DNA of 64,000 nt from Ruminococcus sp. (GCA_017961625.1 JAGCWY010000041.1:54980-118979); one strand, 5' to 3'. Counted from the stretch's first letter, positions 1-10,262 are shown. A program made the numbers and translations. The notes: generated by a model not told the origin, from the sequence alone.

Positions 1-796
1 TTGAACCTATAGCACCAATTCCTGATTGTGCATATTTAAAAAAGAATGGTTGTGCATTAAGGTTTATTAATCCAGAAGTTTGTGTATCTAATACAAATAA
101 TTCATAAAGAGCAAAATTAAATAATCTATCAAGAATAGATGAATAAAATGTTAAACTTTTTGAGTTTCCATTCATTTCCCTAACATGATTTTGAATTATG
201 TTCAATAAATCTCTAGAAAAAATAAAAGAACGTGAAGTTGCTTCTGCAATTTTTTTGGTTACAATAAGCTCAGTTTGATTTAGTGTTCCAACAAGTAAAT
301 CACGCTTAGGTATAGGATTGAATCCAGTATCACAATCAGTATCAATCAATTTACTTGCTCTACCTAATGTAGACGTCTCTATATCATAATTAGGACACTT
401 TATTAATTCTTTAGATACCTGAATTGATCTTTTATGAATATCATCTAATCCAGTATTTTGATTCAATGTATTTTCTATAGGATATATTGAAAAACTATAA
501 GAAACCTTAACAGGGCCTTGTGATGAATTTACAATGAAATCAAATATAAATGATGAAAAATTTGCATTAACATTGATATAATTAGAATAGTATTGAGGAA
601 TGGATTGGCCTGATAAAATTATTTTAAGTAGTTTAATCGAATCAATTAACGCAGTCTTGCCAGATCCATTTTGACCATAAAGTCCTGTAATACTTGCTTT
701 ATAGTTTTTTCTAGTATTATCGAAAGAAATATCTCCTGAAATTACATTTTTGAAATTACGAATTTTTATTCCTTCAATCCTGACATTAGCATTCAT
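1..796 (-). CDS. AAA-family ATPase, N-terminal part (cut by window edge)
   Basis: A reading frame begins at the ATG at 796, with AAAGGA about nine bases upstream, and stays open for 265 codons to the window edge, so the C-terminus is missing. The start reads as a typical SMC/RecF-like ATPase: a strand-forming IKIRNFKNV motif near residues 10-17 and a clear Walker A, GQNGSGKT, at residues 41-48. Such stand-alone ATPases are usually DNA- or nucleotide-dependent switches in defence islands and often pair with a nuclease. The Walker B and any C-terminal TOPRIM or nuclease domain would lie outside the window. Family certain, role not; neighbours suggest phage defence. Confidence 0.75.
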   Translation of the reverse strand, partial: MNANVRIEGIKIRNFKNVISGDISFDNTRKNYKASITGLYGQNGSGKTALIDSIKLLKIILSGQSIPQYYSNYINVNANFSSFIFDFIVNSSQGPVKVSYSFSIYPIENTLNQNTGLDDIHKRSIQVSKELIKCPNYDIETSTLGRASKLIDTDCDTGFNPIPKRDLLVGTLNQTELIVTKKIAEATSRSFIFSRDLLNIIQNHVREMNGNSKSLTFYSSILDRLFNFALYELFVLDTQTSGLINLNAQPFFFKYAQSGIGAIGS

Positions 797-1241
797 ATAG
801 TACAATCCTTTCGTTTCATAGCTAAAATATAAATTAATAATACCATAAATTTTTTCAAAAGTCAATACGAATCCGAATTTCCTCACATTTTGTAACCTAT
901 TTTCGATTCATCATCCTGTTTTTCGACATAAAAATTAGATATTATCAATCACATAAATTCATTAATATCATCTTCACTAAGAGTAAGTGTTTCTGAGATT
1001 TTATGCTCCATAGATTATCATAATTACCTTCCTTTCAAAATGTGTTTCTGGTAATTATGGGTAAGAAAAGCTTGAATTGTTCTGCGTTAAGAGAACGTTT
1101 CTTGTTCTGACTGCATAAGAATAGCAGGTACATGGGGGTGCTTTCCTCTTTCCTTTTTTATTAAACTAAATTCGGAATCAAAACACATACAGCCCACTGA
1201 AAAAGAAATACGTTCCGCTGTGGAGACTGGACACCAATACC
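797..1241. other. AT-rich gap upstream of the truncated ATPase
   Basis: About 445 bases without a convincing gene. A 20-codon minus-strand frame (949-1011) has no ribosome-binding site and may be a remnant. Base composition shifts from very AT-rich to balanced near 1180, where the TnpV-like reading frame begins, which suggests a junction between unrelated DNA segments. Confidence 0.4.
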
Positions 1242-1574
1242 GTGACTGTCACCCACTTCAACAATGACACTCAGACCGAGGAGTGCAAGACATATAACAC
1301 CGACTTCATCAGGTATCATCTTCATTTCTCTGACAGCCATTGTCCCGACAGGCTTCGCAGGCTCGTCAACGATGGCAAGATCGTGAAGTACCTTGATGAT
1401 ATGGAACGTAAAGTCAGTGAAGCTATCTCACGTCAGGTAGAGCTTTGGAAGCAGACTGACAGTTGCCATCAGAAGGCAGTTCTCAGCGGTGATGCTGAGA
1501 AAATGCTCGGACTGGAGAACTGCTTCGTCCATATGGCGAGAGAAGCTGTGTTTGAGTGTATGGTTTATATTTGA
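1242..1574 (+). CDS. TnpV-like small transposon protein, probably 5'-degraded
   Basis: A 110-residue frame with GTG as its first possible start and no good ribosome-binding site. The same frame is open back to 1170 without an ATG, so the N-terminus looks lost. The C-terminal 70 residues resemble the TnpV family carried by Clostridia transposons: a short 'LRRLVNDGKIVKYLDDME' helix, a polar linker, then a terminal helix ending in a hydrophobic 'Val-Tyr-Ile'. Codon use and base composition differ from the AT-rich neighbours, as expected for imported DNA. The similarity is judged by eye and is modest; the role of TnpV itself is not known. Confidence 0.4.
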   Translation: MTVTHFNNDTQTEECKTYNTDFIRYHLHFSDSHCPDRLRRLVNDGKIVKYLDDMERKVSEAISRQVELWKQTDSCHQKAVLSGDAEKMLGLENCFVHMAREAVFECMVYI

Positions 1575-1576
1575 GG

Positions 1577-1630
1577 ATCAACGGCTGTGCCTTCGGGTGC
1601 AGCCGTTGATTATTAAAAATTTTTATTGTA
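1577..1630 (+). terminator. Rho-independent terminator with UUCG tetraloop
   Basis: Directly behind the TnpV-like stop codon. A 15-bp stem (1577-1591 with 1596-1610, two wobble pairs) is closed by C-TTCG-G, the very stable tetraloop, and is followed by an A/T-rich stretch with five T. Confidence 0.7.
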
Positions 1631-1812
1631 TTTATCAGTAGTGTATAATCAGATTTAGAAACTGTGAAGCAGTAATTGACTTTAACAAATTGTACATATA
1701 GGTATCATAAGCCACCACACACTAACCGAAACTTCTAAAAATACAAGCAATTCTAGCAAAATACCGTAATTAACAATATGTAATTAATCCATAAAACGGC
1801 GATAAATAATTG

Positions 1813-4800
1813 TTACTCTTTCTTTATCATCAAATGTTGCAAAAAAATCATACTAGCAGAAACACAATCTATCATTTGTATTATTTCTGCATAATTTCTT
1901 CTATTATTGATATAGTTGATTATTATATCATAACTTTCAAAGAAGGTGTTAATTATATTTAACATTTCTAGGTCTTGGGTTCCTGCATCTTTTGTTAGTT
2001 GATTAACAATGCTTTTACAAAGAATGAACTCGCCCCATATTATTTTAATCTTTTCTTCGGTTCTTTCTATGATCCTCTTGATAACGTGGTTGCATTTTTC
2101 ATTACAACCAACATTTATAATTTGCTCAAAACGTTTAAGGTATAATTTGAGTTCTTGAATTTTGCTCATAGCTGTTATCCAAGTTGTTTCTTCGGAGCCA
2201 CCATTTAATATATCTCTTACACATTCTTCTATTTCACACGGAAGCATGGTATGTGAAATATTTGTTTCTTCTTTATCAAATAGTATATAAAATGGAATTA
2301 AAAAACCCGATGGAAGACAAGCATCCGAAATCAAAGGAACATATACGAATTCTCTGCCCTGAGTTTCACAATACCATCTATTGCTAGACTCTAAAATTGC
2401 AGATTGAAAGATCTTTCTTATTTTTAGAACTAAATTGGTATATTCGCTCTCAAGTGTGTTACCTTCATCCATATTTAAGTTAGATGCAATATATATATAT
2501 TCTTCTCCTTCTATTATGGTTACCTTTATTTCATTAGGTATTTCAGCAAGTAAATCTTTAAACAAGTTCTTTCCTTTTCGATATTGTTGTTTAGCGTTAT
2601 AAGCTACTGCTTGTTTTTTCGGCATATAATCAAGCACATGACGCCATATATTTACTAAAGTCAGTAAGCTCTCAGTTTCTTCATTGAAAAATTTATCGTT
2701 AAAGCTACTATATTCTGAAAACAGGGAGTAATACTCTCGTTGAACATCATATAGTTCTTTAGATGCCGAGTATAGATTAAACATTGCATGTCTTGAATTG
2801 TCTATACTGATTAGATCCTGTTTATTTATTCTTGCTAATATAACCTCTCCAAATTGATTGAAATAATTCTCTAAACCAGTAGAATAATTACTTAAGTGTT
2901 GTCTGAAATCTTTATACTTCTCAACTGATAGCAGTTGACGCATAGTGAAATAATCAAGTTCTGGTAAATTAGCATTGTCCTCTGAATACAGACAATATGA
3001 ATCTACAGCAGGAATTGGCAAGTAGATTTTCTTAAAGATTGATTTCTTAAACTGAATAAGTCTTGTCTCAACTCGCTTCCAGCGTTCTTTTGTATATCGT
3101 TCCTTTTTATAAACATCGTCAATAAACCTTATTGTTTCTTCAACAAGTTCATGAGCAACAGTTCTGATTTCATCAATGTATTTCACATATTGTTCCCAAG
3201 AAGATGGTCTAAGACTATACTCGATTCTACTTCTTATCCAACTATTTATTTCGGTAACCCAAGTGATATACCTTTTTTCTTTTTTAATATGAAGTTTGTA
3301 ATCTAATGGATTTATTCCAAAATCACCAAGAAGATCAACACCAACTAATTCAATTGTTATGTATTCTTTTTGAGGATAGAGCTGTTTAAGAATATCAAAC
3401 ATCGTTATACGCCAGTATTGATTTGAATAATCTGTTTCATCAGTATTCTTTGTTTCATTTTCTATTGGTGGGATAAATTTACATATCACTTCATCTTCGA
3501 TATCATCATAAACTATTACTTCCATTTCAGTAATCAACCTATCAGACAAACAATCAACTGCTTCTTTATATATGTCTGATAAGTCAGGATGTTCACTAAG
3601 CCCCCTTATTGCATCTGCTGAAGATTGAAGTTCACCGACACATAGACATTTTTTCATTTCAAGTGCATTCAAAACAATGCCCGCACTAAATCCACGTTTT
3701 GCCAGCCAAAATAATGAATACCCAAATGAACTCTTCTCTTGATCAGTTTGAGGTAATAAAGCAGGCTTTATACAATTCTTGAAAAAATAATCTATGGACT
3801 GATAATCTAATGTGAGAGATGAGAGCGATTTTTTGACCTCTTCAATACCTGTTTTGGCTCTCTCTTTATCTTTAATTATTGGCAGATCTATCAAATCATC
3901 CATTATAAATTCATTAGGAGAATAAACGCCAGAAAAATCAGTAGGCAAAAGGCATAACCAACCGTCACCATATTTCTCAACAAGTGATTGAATATAATCT
4001 TGGTTTAATTCAACATATCTCTTTGTATCCAACCATAGCAGGGTCTTTACTGTCGCCGCAAATCCAATCCAATCTGTGAATTCGATTTGTGATAATTGAT
4101 AGATATCTTCCAAAAGATATTTTTGATTTGAAAAATAATCAAACAATATGGCACCGACACTCTTTGATTTTACACATGAAATAGCATTAAATACAAGGTC
4201 TTTATCATTTGTACCAGTTTGCAAACAAAGAATATCATAGACAATTTTAGCTCTAACTGGATGAAGTACCTCTATTCGATTATCTTCAGTTACTCTTATG
4301 AGATATTCATCTTTTAATCTTTGTATAGCTGCGATCATAGTAGAACAATTGGTAATCTTTTTGACGGCTGAATAGTCTACATTAACGCCTAAACGTCCAG
4401 CATAACAAACCAACTGTAACAATTCTAGCCAATTATCGGGCACTTTTTCAGAAATAAGGAATTGAATCTGAGTTTCAAGTCTATGGGTCAAAGTCTCGTT
4501 GTTCGTAAGCAAATAAACAAATTCAATCATAGGGCCATTACTGCCGAAAGCTATCCATGCTTCATCAAAAGATCTATAGAATGGATGCGGGTTTTCACTT
4601 GTAAATAGATTATATATGTTTTCCGCTTCTTCTTTTGATAAGTTCAGTTCAATAAGATCATATTGAATTGCTTTTCCATTGAAAGGAGTTGTATTAAAAT
4701 CCTCATCACGAATCGAAATAAGTACCGGAATATTCAACCCGCGAGATTGTAATTCTTGAATCAAAAATGCCCATAGAACCTCACCAGGCTGAACATCAAT

Positions 4801-5832
4801 ATATATTATTATACCTGAATTGTTTTTGCTCAAACCATCTAATGCAGAAATAAGATTCTTAACGTGTGATTCATTGTATATAGCACGAACACAAAAAACG
4901 CATCCTTCAGGATAATTATCAATTAAGTAACGATAACATAATGCGGTTTTTCCTTGTCCTGAAACACCTTTAATTATAACAACACCGTTTTTCTCAATAG
5001 TATTATGGATCTTTTCTAACCAGTATGAACGCTTAAAATCAAAGCCGTAACGAATATGAGATGGGTGTGCTGAAACGCCTTGAAAAAACTGTTTTTTAAG
5101 TTCTTCAGGCGTATCATCTAGTTTAAACTCGCTTAAAAGAACTAATGACTTATTGTATTCTTTATAGAAACCATCAATAGCAGAAATGCTAACTCCAATT
5201 TCATGTATCTTTTCTTTCCATAAATCTAAGGATGTATACCCCTTTGTATTAGATAATGTCGAGATATACTGAATCAATAAATCTTTTGCCAATAATGGTG
5301 CCGGCATAACTGGAACGTAAGAACTAATTTGCTTCTCGATGCTATTATTTAAATTATCAAGACTAACTTTTTCAAATTTCAAAGAATCAAGAAGCCATAT
5401 TGCATCATCAGTAGATAAATTGTGCTTATCTTCTAATTTTTTAACTAACTTAGCTTTGGTATTTTTGTCTCCATCTTGAAGAGCTTGCAATTCAGATCCT
5501 AAAGAGCCAAAGTAAACAACTACAATATTTGAAAATGAATCATCTTGAGTATGCAAGCTACACATGCGGTTAAAGAAGCCTTCCCCACCTTTTGAAGTTT
5601 TGGAGGAAGCGAGACTAGAAAGTGCAAGATCTGATGAAATGTTCTTCACTTGTACTGCTTCAACAATAAAACCATCTTTCTTTATTACTAAGTCTTCAAT
5701 ATCTTCAGGGTAATACTCATATGCTCCGTCGTCAAGAAGTATTCTATTTGCGATATATAGAGTTTGAGATGAAAAACCTTTCCATGCTGATAGAGCACCT
5801 AAATCAGATTTTGAGAAAATTGTATCATTCAT
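1813..5832 (-). CDS. Avs-like defence NTPase: nuclease-like N-terminus + STAND ATPase
   Basis: A 1339-residue protein started by ATG at 5832 with AAAGGTGAT upstream. Residues 1-110 have the look of the DUF4297/Cap4-type PD-(D/E)xK nuclease: conserved GFSSQTLYIANRIL, acidic EDIEDLVI at 44-51 and the E-x-x-Q-V-K core at 58-63. A P-loop NTPase follows: Walker A GVSGQGKT at 289-296, a Walker B-like IIIYIDV at 341-347 and SIRDEDF at 373-379, as in STAND ATPases. Residues 400-1339 are helical with no recognised motif and would be the sensor. The arrangement effector-STAND-sensor is that of Avs antiphage proteins, which bind a phage protein, oligomerise and switch on the nuclease. It stands alone with AT-rich composition. 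The subfamily and trigger cannot be told from sequence alone. Confidence 0.75.
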   Translation of the reverse strand: MNDTIFSKSDLGALSAWKGFSSQTLYIANRILLDDGAYEYYPEDIEDLVIKKDGFIVEAVQVKNISSDLALSSLASSKTSKGGEGFFNRMCSLHTQDDSFSNIVVVYFGSLGSELQALQDGDKNTKAKLVKKLEDKHNLSTDDAIWLLDSLKFEKVSLDNLNNSIEKQISSYVPVMPAPLLAKDLLIQYISTLSNTKGYTSLDLWKEKIHEIGVSISAIDGFYKEYNKSLVLLSEFKLDDTPEELKKQFFQGVSAHPSHIRYGFDFKRSYWLEKIHNTIEKNGVVIIKGVSGQGKTALCYRYLIDNYPEGCVFCVRAIYNESHVKNLISALDGLSKNNSGIIIYIDVQPGEVLWAFLIQELQSRGLNIPVLISIRDEDFNTTPFNGKAIQYDLIELNLSKEEAENIYNLFTSENPHPFYRSFDEAWIAFGSNGPMIEFVYLLTNNETLTHRLETQIQFLISEKVPDNWLELLQLVCYAGRLGVNVDYSAVKKITNCSTMIAAIQRLKDEYLIRVTEDNRIEVLHPVRAKIVYDILCLQTGTNDKDLVFNAISCVKSKSVGAILFDYFSNQKYLLEDIYQLSQIEFTDWIGFAATVKTLLWLDTKRYVELNQDYIQSLVEKYGDGWLCLLPTDFSGVYSPNEFIMDDLIDLPIIKDKERAKTGIEEVKKSLSSLTLDYQSIDYFFKNCIKPALLPQTDQEKSSFGYSLFWLAKRGFSAGIVLNALEMKKCLCVGELQSSADAIRGLSEHPDLSDIYKEAVDCLSDRLITEMEVIVYDDIEDEVICKFIPPIENETKNTDETDYSNQYWRITMFDILKQLYPQKEYITIELVGVDLLGDFGINPLDYKLHIKKEKRYITWVTEINSWIRSRIEYSLRPSSWEQYVKYIDEIRTVAHELVEETIRFIDDVYKKERYTKERWKRVETRLIQFKKSIFKKIYLPIPAVDSYCLYSEDNANLPELDYFTMRQLLSVEKYKDFRQHLSNYSTGLENYFNQFGEVILARINKQDLISIDNSRHAMFNLYSASKELYDVQREYYSLFSEYSSFNDKFFNEETESLLTLVNIWRHVLDYMPKKQAVAYNAKQQYRKGKNLFKDLLAEIPNEIKVTIIEGEEYIYIASNLNMDEGNTLESEYTNLVLKIRKIFQSAILESSNRWYCETQGREFVYVPLISDACLPSGFLIPFYILFDKEETNISHTMLPCEIEECVRDILNGGSEETTWITAMSKIQELKLYLKRFEQIINVGCNEKCNHVIKRIIERTEEKIKIIWGEFILCKSIVNQLTKDAGTQDLEMLNIINTFFESYDIIINYINNRRNYAEIIQMIDCVSASMIFLQHLMIKKE

Positions 5833-5991
5833 GTTTTATCACCTTTATAATATTGTGATTTATAAAATGGTATTCTTTTGAATCTAATTGAAAACAAAAG
5901 AATTATCTAAATATCTATACTTTAGGTAATCCATTTTTTCTTCTCTCCAATCAAGTTTTTAATATCCCACTTTAACGCAATATATTCTCAT

Positions 5992-6651
5992 CTAATTCGC
6001 TGAACTACCTCTTACCTTTATATCCATAAGCGTGGACCTTAAATTTTTCATTTCATTTATAGATCCGGTTTTTAATAATAAATCAATTACTGATGCTATT
6101 GAATTAATGAAAACAAAGAAAGAAAATGCTGTTAGTAATATAACTATAATTAATGCTATTATTTCCGTTGTAGATACCATACCTATCCTATCCTTTATTA
6201 TATCAGCAATAAATTTTGCTATAGGTAATACAATGATCTCAGCATACCTTATTATTTTTTTCCTTTCTTTATTCTTAGAATTAATCCAATTATCACACTC
6301 GCCGATCAAATAATCTAATCTTTGAATTTCACTCCAATTCACACCGTTAATAACTAATTTTTCTTGTAATTCAACCAAAAAACTATCATATGCTTTAACT
6401 CTATCATTCGATTTTTTTATATTTTTACGTTCCATTATGAATAACAGCATAGATAGCAATGCAATTATAATTAATTCAATGAAAAAGAAATCCGGAATCT
6501 GAATAAATAGATTCACTATTCCCAATACAGAAAAAATAATTAAGAATATGTATGTAACAATCAAATTATACTTAACATTAGTAACCTGTATACTTCGCTT
6601 TCTATAATCCTCTTTTTGCTTCAGATATAATTCAAGTATACGACAAACCAT
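5992..6651 (-). CDS. Four-helix membrane protein next to the OLD ATPase
   Basis: The frame opens at an ATG at 6669, but the ribosome-binding site AGAGGAG lies inside it, just before the seventh codon, so the start at 6651 (219 residues) is preferred. Two pairs of hydrophobic segments, roughly residues 30-50/56-74 and 149-169/162-184 of the corrected protein, flank a charged middle of about 75 residues that should be cytoplasmic and partly coiled. It resembles SLATT-type membrane effectors in general layout, but I cannot assign the family. It lies 75 bases behind the OLD-TOPRIM gene on the same strand, so the two are probably co-transcribed and may form one defence system with a membrane effector. 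Confidence 0.6.
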   Translation of the reverse strand: MVCRILELYLKQKEDYRKRSIQVTNVKYNLIVTYIFLIIFSVLGIVNLFIQIPDFFFIELIIIALLSMLLFIMERKNIKKSNDRVKAYDSFLVELQEKLVINGVNWSEIQRLDYLIGECDNWINSKNKERKKIIRYAEIIVLPIAKFIADIIKDRIGMVSTTEIIALIIVILLTAFSFFVFINSIASVIDLLLKTGSINEMKNLRSTLMDIKVRGSSAN

Positions 6652-6726
6652 AAATTCTCCTCTTTTCACATCATGAAACTAATTAAAATTTATCAAATAC
6701 TTCTGCAGTATTAACGTACAAGGCAA

Positions 6727-8397
6727 CTATTTTTTATTCCATTTTTGTATCGTATCACTCAAATCTATAATTCTTTGTTTTAGATCAAGTATATCTTTTG
6801 AATTCTCATCATTTATATAATCAATTACTTTATGTGAAAAATCCACTTTATTAAACACAGAATTTCCTATTACTTGTTTTATATAATCAGGAAATTTTTC
6901 ATTTATTCCACACTGAATAGATAATTTGTCATTAAATGCAGCATTTATAGCCTGATACGAGACATAGTTTTCAATTTCTTTACCAGCAGTTATCCAACAC
7001 AACATTTTGACAGCTTCAAACTCATTTTTTATTCTTTCCTTTGTAATATTAATATCTTTTTTCTTACCACATATATCACTGTCAATTACAATTGCGGAAT
7101 TTCTATTGGTAGATAGAATTTTTATAAGATTATCATCTTTTGATTCAGGCTCAGCTGTAAAATGTGATAAAATCCGACCACCATAATATAGAAATTGATA
7201 ATCAACACCCTCAACCAACTCATTATTTCCCCATAATTCAAGCCAGCGTTTAATATATACCTTATCAGATGGACCTTCAACCCAAATAATCCCATTAGAT
7301 TGAAAAATGTCACTTGCCCTTACATCAAGATCATTTAATATTTCACATTTTGTAATATAGTCTTCCACATTATGTATTGAAGACTTTCCGTTTTCCTTAA
7401 TAACATGATACAACCGAGCTTCTTTTTTACCTGCAAACATATTTATTGCAACATGAGAATGTGTGGTTAATAAAATGGTTGTATCATGTTCAATACTAAA
7501 TCGGTATATATACTCAAATAACCTTCGTTGTAATGCAGGATGTAGATTATTTTCAAGTTCTTCAAAAGCAAAAACTATGTTTTCGTAATTAGCAATTTTA
7601 TTTATAGTAGTATTACCTATTACACATGGCATAACTATAAGATTCAACAAAACAAGTATTATTGTTTTTAAGCCACTTCCCATTTTTGATAGTGGAAATC
7701 TATTATCTTTTTCATAAAGAAAAATTTCCCATTTTTCATTTGAATATTTTTGAATTGTAATATCAGTAAATTCAGAATCGGGTGACATTATTTTATTGAG
7801 TGCTTTTAATAAATCTACACGGATAATACTTTCATTAGAATCAGCACAATTTAAAATACGATTAATCAAATTTGTCGCTCCGGAGCCACTTTTTGAAAGA
7901 AAAATATTTTTTTCTTCCTTTTCAGGTACTATATCTCTTTCGGCATTTAAGCGATAAAACGTTGTATTGATTAACTTTTGATTAAAGTTTTGTATTATCA
8001 TACTGACATCAAAATCATTACTAATGAATTTTTCATCATTTAAATTGAAATCATATACTGTTCTAAAAGACTCACCGCTTGAAGTTGACCACTGTGTTAG
8101 TTTTATAATTTTTTTCACAAAGCTCTCTTTATATGGTTTCATCGCCGAACCTTTATACCTTGAATTACACAGCATCAAATCATAGTCTTCATTGGTAATC
8201 TTATAATTAATCTCAACGTTGTTGTAACCAATATTTGTATCCTTATCAACCAATGACTGTAAAACGTCAATACAACTAGACTTTCCACAATTATTTCTGC
8301 CGATAAAAACGTTTATATTCTTTAATTTAGAAATCGAAGAAAAATCTTCAAATGATTTATAATTCCTAAATCTTAGTTCTTCAAATTCTGGAAACAT
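6727..8397 (-). CDS. OLD-family ATPase with C-terminal TOPRIM nuclease domain
   Basis: ATG at 8397 is preferred over 8415 because GGAGGA sits just before it. Numbering from the longer frame: Walker A GRNNCGKSS at 39-47, ABC signature-like SKMGSGLK at 243-250, Walker B FAFEELENNLHP at 282-293, and switch His in LTTHSHV at 316-322. The TOPRIM domain follows: Glu in WVEGPSDK at 378-385 and the Asp pair in AIVIDSD at 441-447. This is the OLD (overcoming lysogenization defect) layout shared by GajA of Gabija and many antiphage nucleases. No UvrD-like GajB is nearby; a membrane protein is the downstream neighbour instead. DNA cleavage gated by ATP is expected, acting in the cytoplasm. Confidence 0.85.
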   Translation of the reverse strand: MFPEFEELRFRNYKSFEDFSSISKLKNINVFIGRNNCGKSSCIDVLQSLVDKDTNIGYNNVEINYKITNEDYDLMLCNSRYKGSAMKPYKESFVKKIIKLTQWSTSSGESFRTVYDFNLNDEKFISNDFDVSMIIQNFNQKLINTTFYRLNAERDIVPEKEEKNIFLSKSGSGATNLINRILNCADSNESIIRVDLLKALNKIMSPDSEFTDITIQKYSNEKWEIFLYEKDNRFPLSKMGSGLKTIILVLLNLIVMPCVIGNTTINKIANYENIVFAFEELENNLHPALQRRLFEYIYRFSIEHDTTILLTTHSHVAINMFAGKKEARLYHVIKENGKSSIHNVEDYITKCEILNDLDVRASDIFQSNGIIWVEGPSDKVYIKRWLELWGNNELVEGVDYQFLYYGGRILSHFTAEPESKDDNLIKILSTNRNSAIVIDSDICGKKKDINITKERIKNEFEAVKMLCWITAGKEIENYVSYQAINAAFNDKLSIQCGINEKFPDYIKQVIGNSVFNKVDFSHKVIDYINDENSKDILDLKQRIIDLSDTIQKWNKK

Positions 8398-8859
8398 ATA
8401 TCCTCCATCATTCATTATATATTATTTCAAAACATAGTTACCTAGTTTTTAAATTATACACTATAATTATACATTATTATTAGCGCATTTTCAACACTTT
8501 TATATCAAATCTCATCTATTTTTTGTAAACATCTTTGAGGATAATCATTATTGCTCGCAAGTGATTTACACCAGCACAAAATAATTTATCTTATTTATAT
8601 ATTTTTTATACATATAACAAACGCCACATTAAAATATCACAGTAATCATATTCTAATCCCAAAAATATCATCATTTAACAAAGCAGCGATCTCAACGAGA
8701 CCGCTGTATACAGTGATTATTTCAGCAACATTCATAATCATATTCTCATTTCTGTCAATTTGAGAAAATATACACACTTGCTAAAAAATAGGCAAAAGAG
8801 AATATATATAGAATTGTAATGCTAATTATTTAGTAAATATGGAATCAGAAACGCATAAA
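8398..8859. other. AT-rich intergenic region with a hairpin
   Basis: About 460 bases between the upstream Cys/His protein and the OLD gene. It should hold the OLD promoter. The only marked structure is a 10-bp hairpin with one mismatch at 8684-8706 (CAGCGATCTC pairing with GAGACCGCTG). It lies downstream of the Cys/His gene and could terminate it, although the T-run that follows is weak. No gene was seen. Confidence 0.4.
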
Positions 8860-9972
8860 TTATAACGGTAATGCATATTTTGAATCCAATAAATTAGGAA
8901 TGCTGTCCATCTTTGAAAAAGAGAAACTATTGATCAAATGCTTTGCCCCAACCACTTTTGGATCCAAATCGCTTCTTGATCGAATAACATCATTTTTCTC
9001 AGCTGCAATCTTAAGTTTATCTATTGTTTCTTTAGGAACAGAAGGTGATATCATATAATTTTCACCATAAGAAAAAATTATATAATTTAATACCTGTAGC
9101 TTCTGATCAAGTGTCATTACATTAAAATCTGAAAAAAAGTCCATATAATCCTTATTATTACTTTCACGAAATACCAATAATACAGTAAAGGAACTCATTG
9201 GGAAAACGCAAACATATATTCCTCTTTGATACTTAATCTTTTTATTATCTGTATCATAAATATTGTAAATAATCTCATCTTGCAAATCAACATATACTAC
9301 ATATTCTTCTTGCACAGCCACTGCCGTTCTGTAAGGTAGTTTTGCGAAAAGTTCTATTTGATAAGAATCAGCTATCGTTCCTTTGGAATTAATAATATTT
9401 TTGGCATAGGAGTATTCATTTTCTATTTTCTTTCTGAAATATATTGCTTCATTTAATTTCTTTCTCATTACATATTCAGCATCACTATTCGATGGTATAT
9501 TTTCAGTCAAAATTTTGTAAGCCTCAATCTCCCGATGCTTTAACCATATATATCTAAGTTTTAGCTTTAGAACAATTTCCGCAAGCATAACTTGAGACGG
9601 AGGTGATACATAATTCTCTTCATTTTCATAGTCTTGGAATATGCTTCCATCACACGCTTGACAGATCAAATGAAAGACAATAGATTTTTCAACTCCGTTC
9701 TGCGAGTCAATATGAGCGATATCAAATGGTGCAAAGTTATTAAACAACATTCCATCCTGTGCTATCTTTTCTAACGAAAAACGAGGAATAGTATGCGAAT
9801 TACAAAAACCTTTGCATTCTTTTTTACAGATATAACATTTATCTGTGTGTGTTCTTCGATCTATTTCTCTCCTATATTTGCTGTTGAATTTTCTAAATCC
9901 AATCGGATCATCTTCGTTCTTACCGAGAAGAGTTGAGATATCAACCGGTCTGTACTCTTCATTTTGTTTCAT
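8860..9972 (-). CDS. HNH-like Cys/His cluster protein of unknown function
   Basis: Start chosen at the ATG at 9972, 370 residues, because GGTGAT precedes it and the residues upstream (frame opens at 10101) look random. Near the N-terminus there is a metal-binding layout: CYIC, then CKGFCNSHTIPRF, and some 60 residues later CQACDGSIFQDYEN. Cys pairs with a His-Thr-Ile-Pro-Arg motif recall HNH-type zinc folds, but the catalytic HNH triplet is not plainly visible. The rest is mixed alpha/beta with no motif I know. It sits alone between the exported proteins and the OLD gene in the defence cluster, so a nuclease or toxin role is plausible but unproven. Confidence 0.5.
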   Translation of the reverse strand: MKQNEEYRPVDISTLLGKNEDDPIGFRKFNSKYRREIDRRTHTDKCYICKKECKGFCNSHTIPRFSLEKIAQDGMLFNNFAPFDIAHIDSQNGVEKSIVFHLICQACDGSIFQDYENEENYVSPPSQVMLAEIVLKLKLRYIWLKHREIEAYKILTENIPSNSDAEYVMRKKLNEAIYFRKKIENEYSYAKNIINSKGTIADSYQIELFAKLPYRTAVAVQEEYVVYVDLQDEIIYNIYDTDNKKIKYQRGIYVCVFPMSSFTVLLVFRESNNKDYMDFFSDFNVMTLDQKLQVLNYIIFSYGENYMISPSVPKETIDKLKIAAEKNDVIRSRSDLDPKVVGAKHLINSFSFSKMDSIPNLLDSKYALPL

Positions 9973-10200
9973 ATAATCACCATCTCTCATATTATCAAAG
10001 TTTCTAAAAAAGCCACACTTCAAGTAAATTACAATGAATTTGTTTTCTCCACAAGCTATATATTGTAGCATAAGATGCGGTTTCCTTTTCTTTGTACACA
10101 ATTATGTACAAATCAATTAACACGTCATAATGTATCTATAACTATAAAGTCAGCAAATTATAAAAAACTAAACTATTTGTTGCTCTCTCTTCATAAATAT

Positions 10201-10232
10201 AAAAGCTGTATTATTTGAGAAAATACAGCCTT
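10201..10232 (-). terminator. Terminator behind the exported-protein pair
   Basis: Hairpin of GCTGTATT (10205-10212) with AATACAGC (10222-10229). Read on the minus strand it ends in TTTTATATTT. It lies about 30 bases behind the stop codon of the 328-residue exported protein. Confidence 0.6.
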
Positions 10233-10262
10233 CATATTCATTTATATATAGTTGTTTATCAT

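Noticed and set aside
949..1011. 20-codon minus-strand ORF in the gap beside the truncated ATPase
   Set aside because: No ribosome-binding site and no recognisable product; kept only as a remark.
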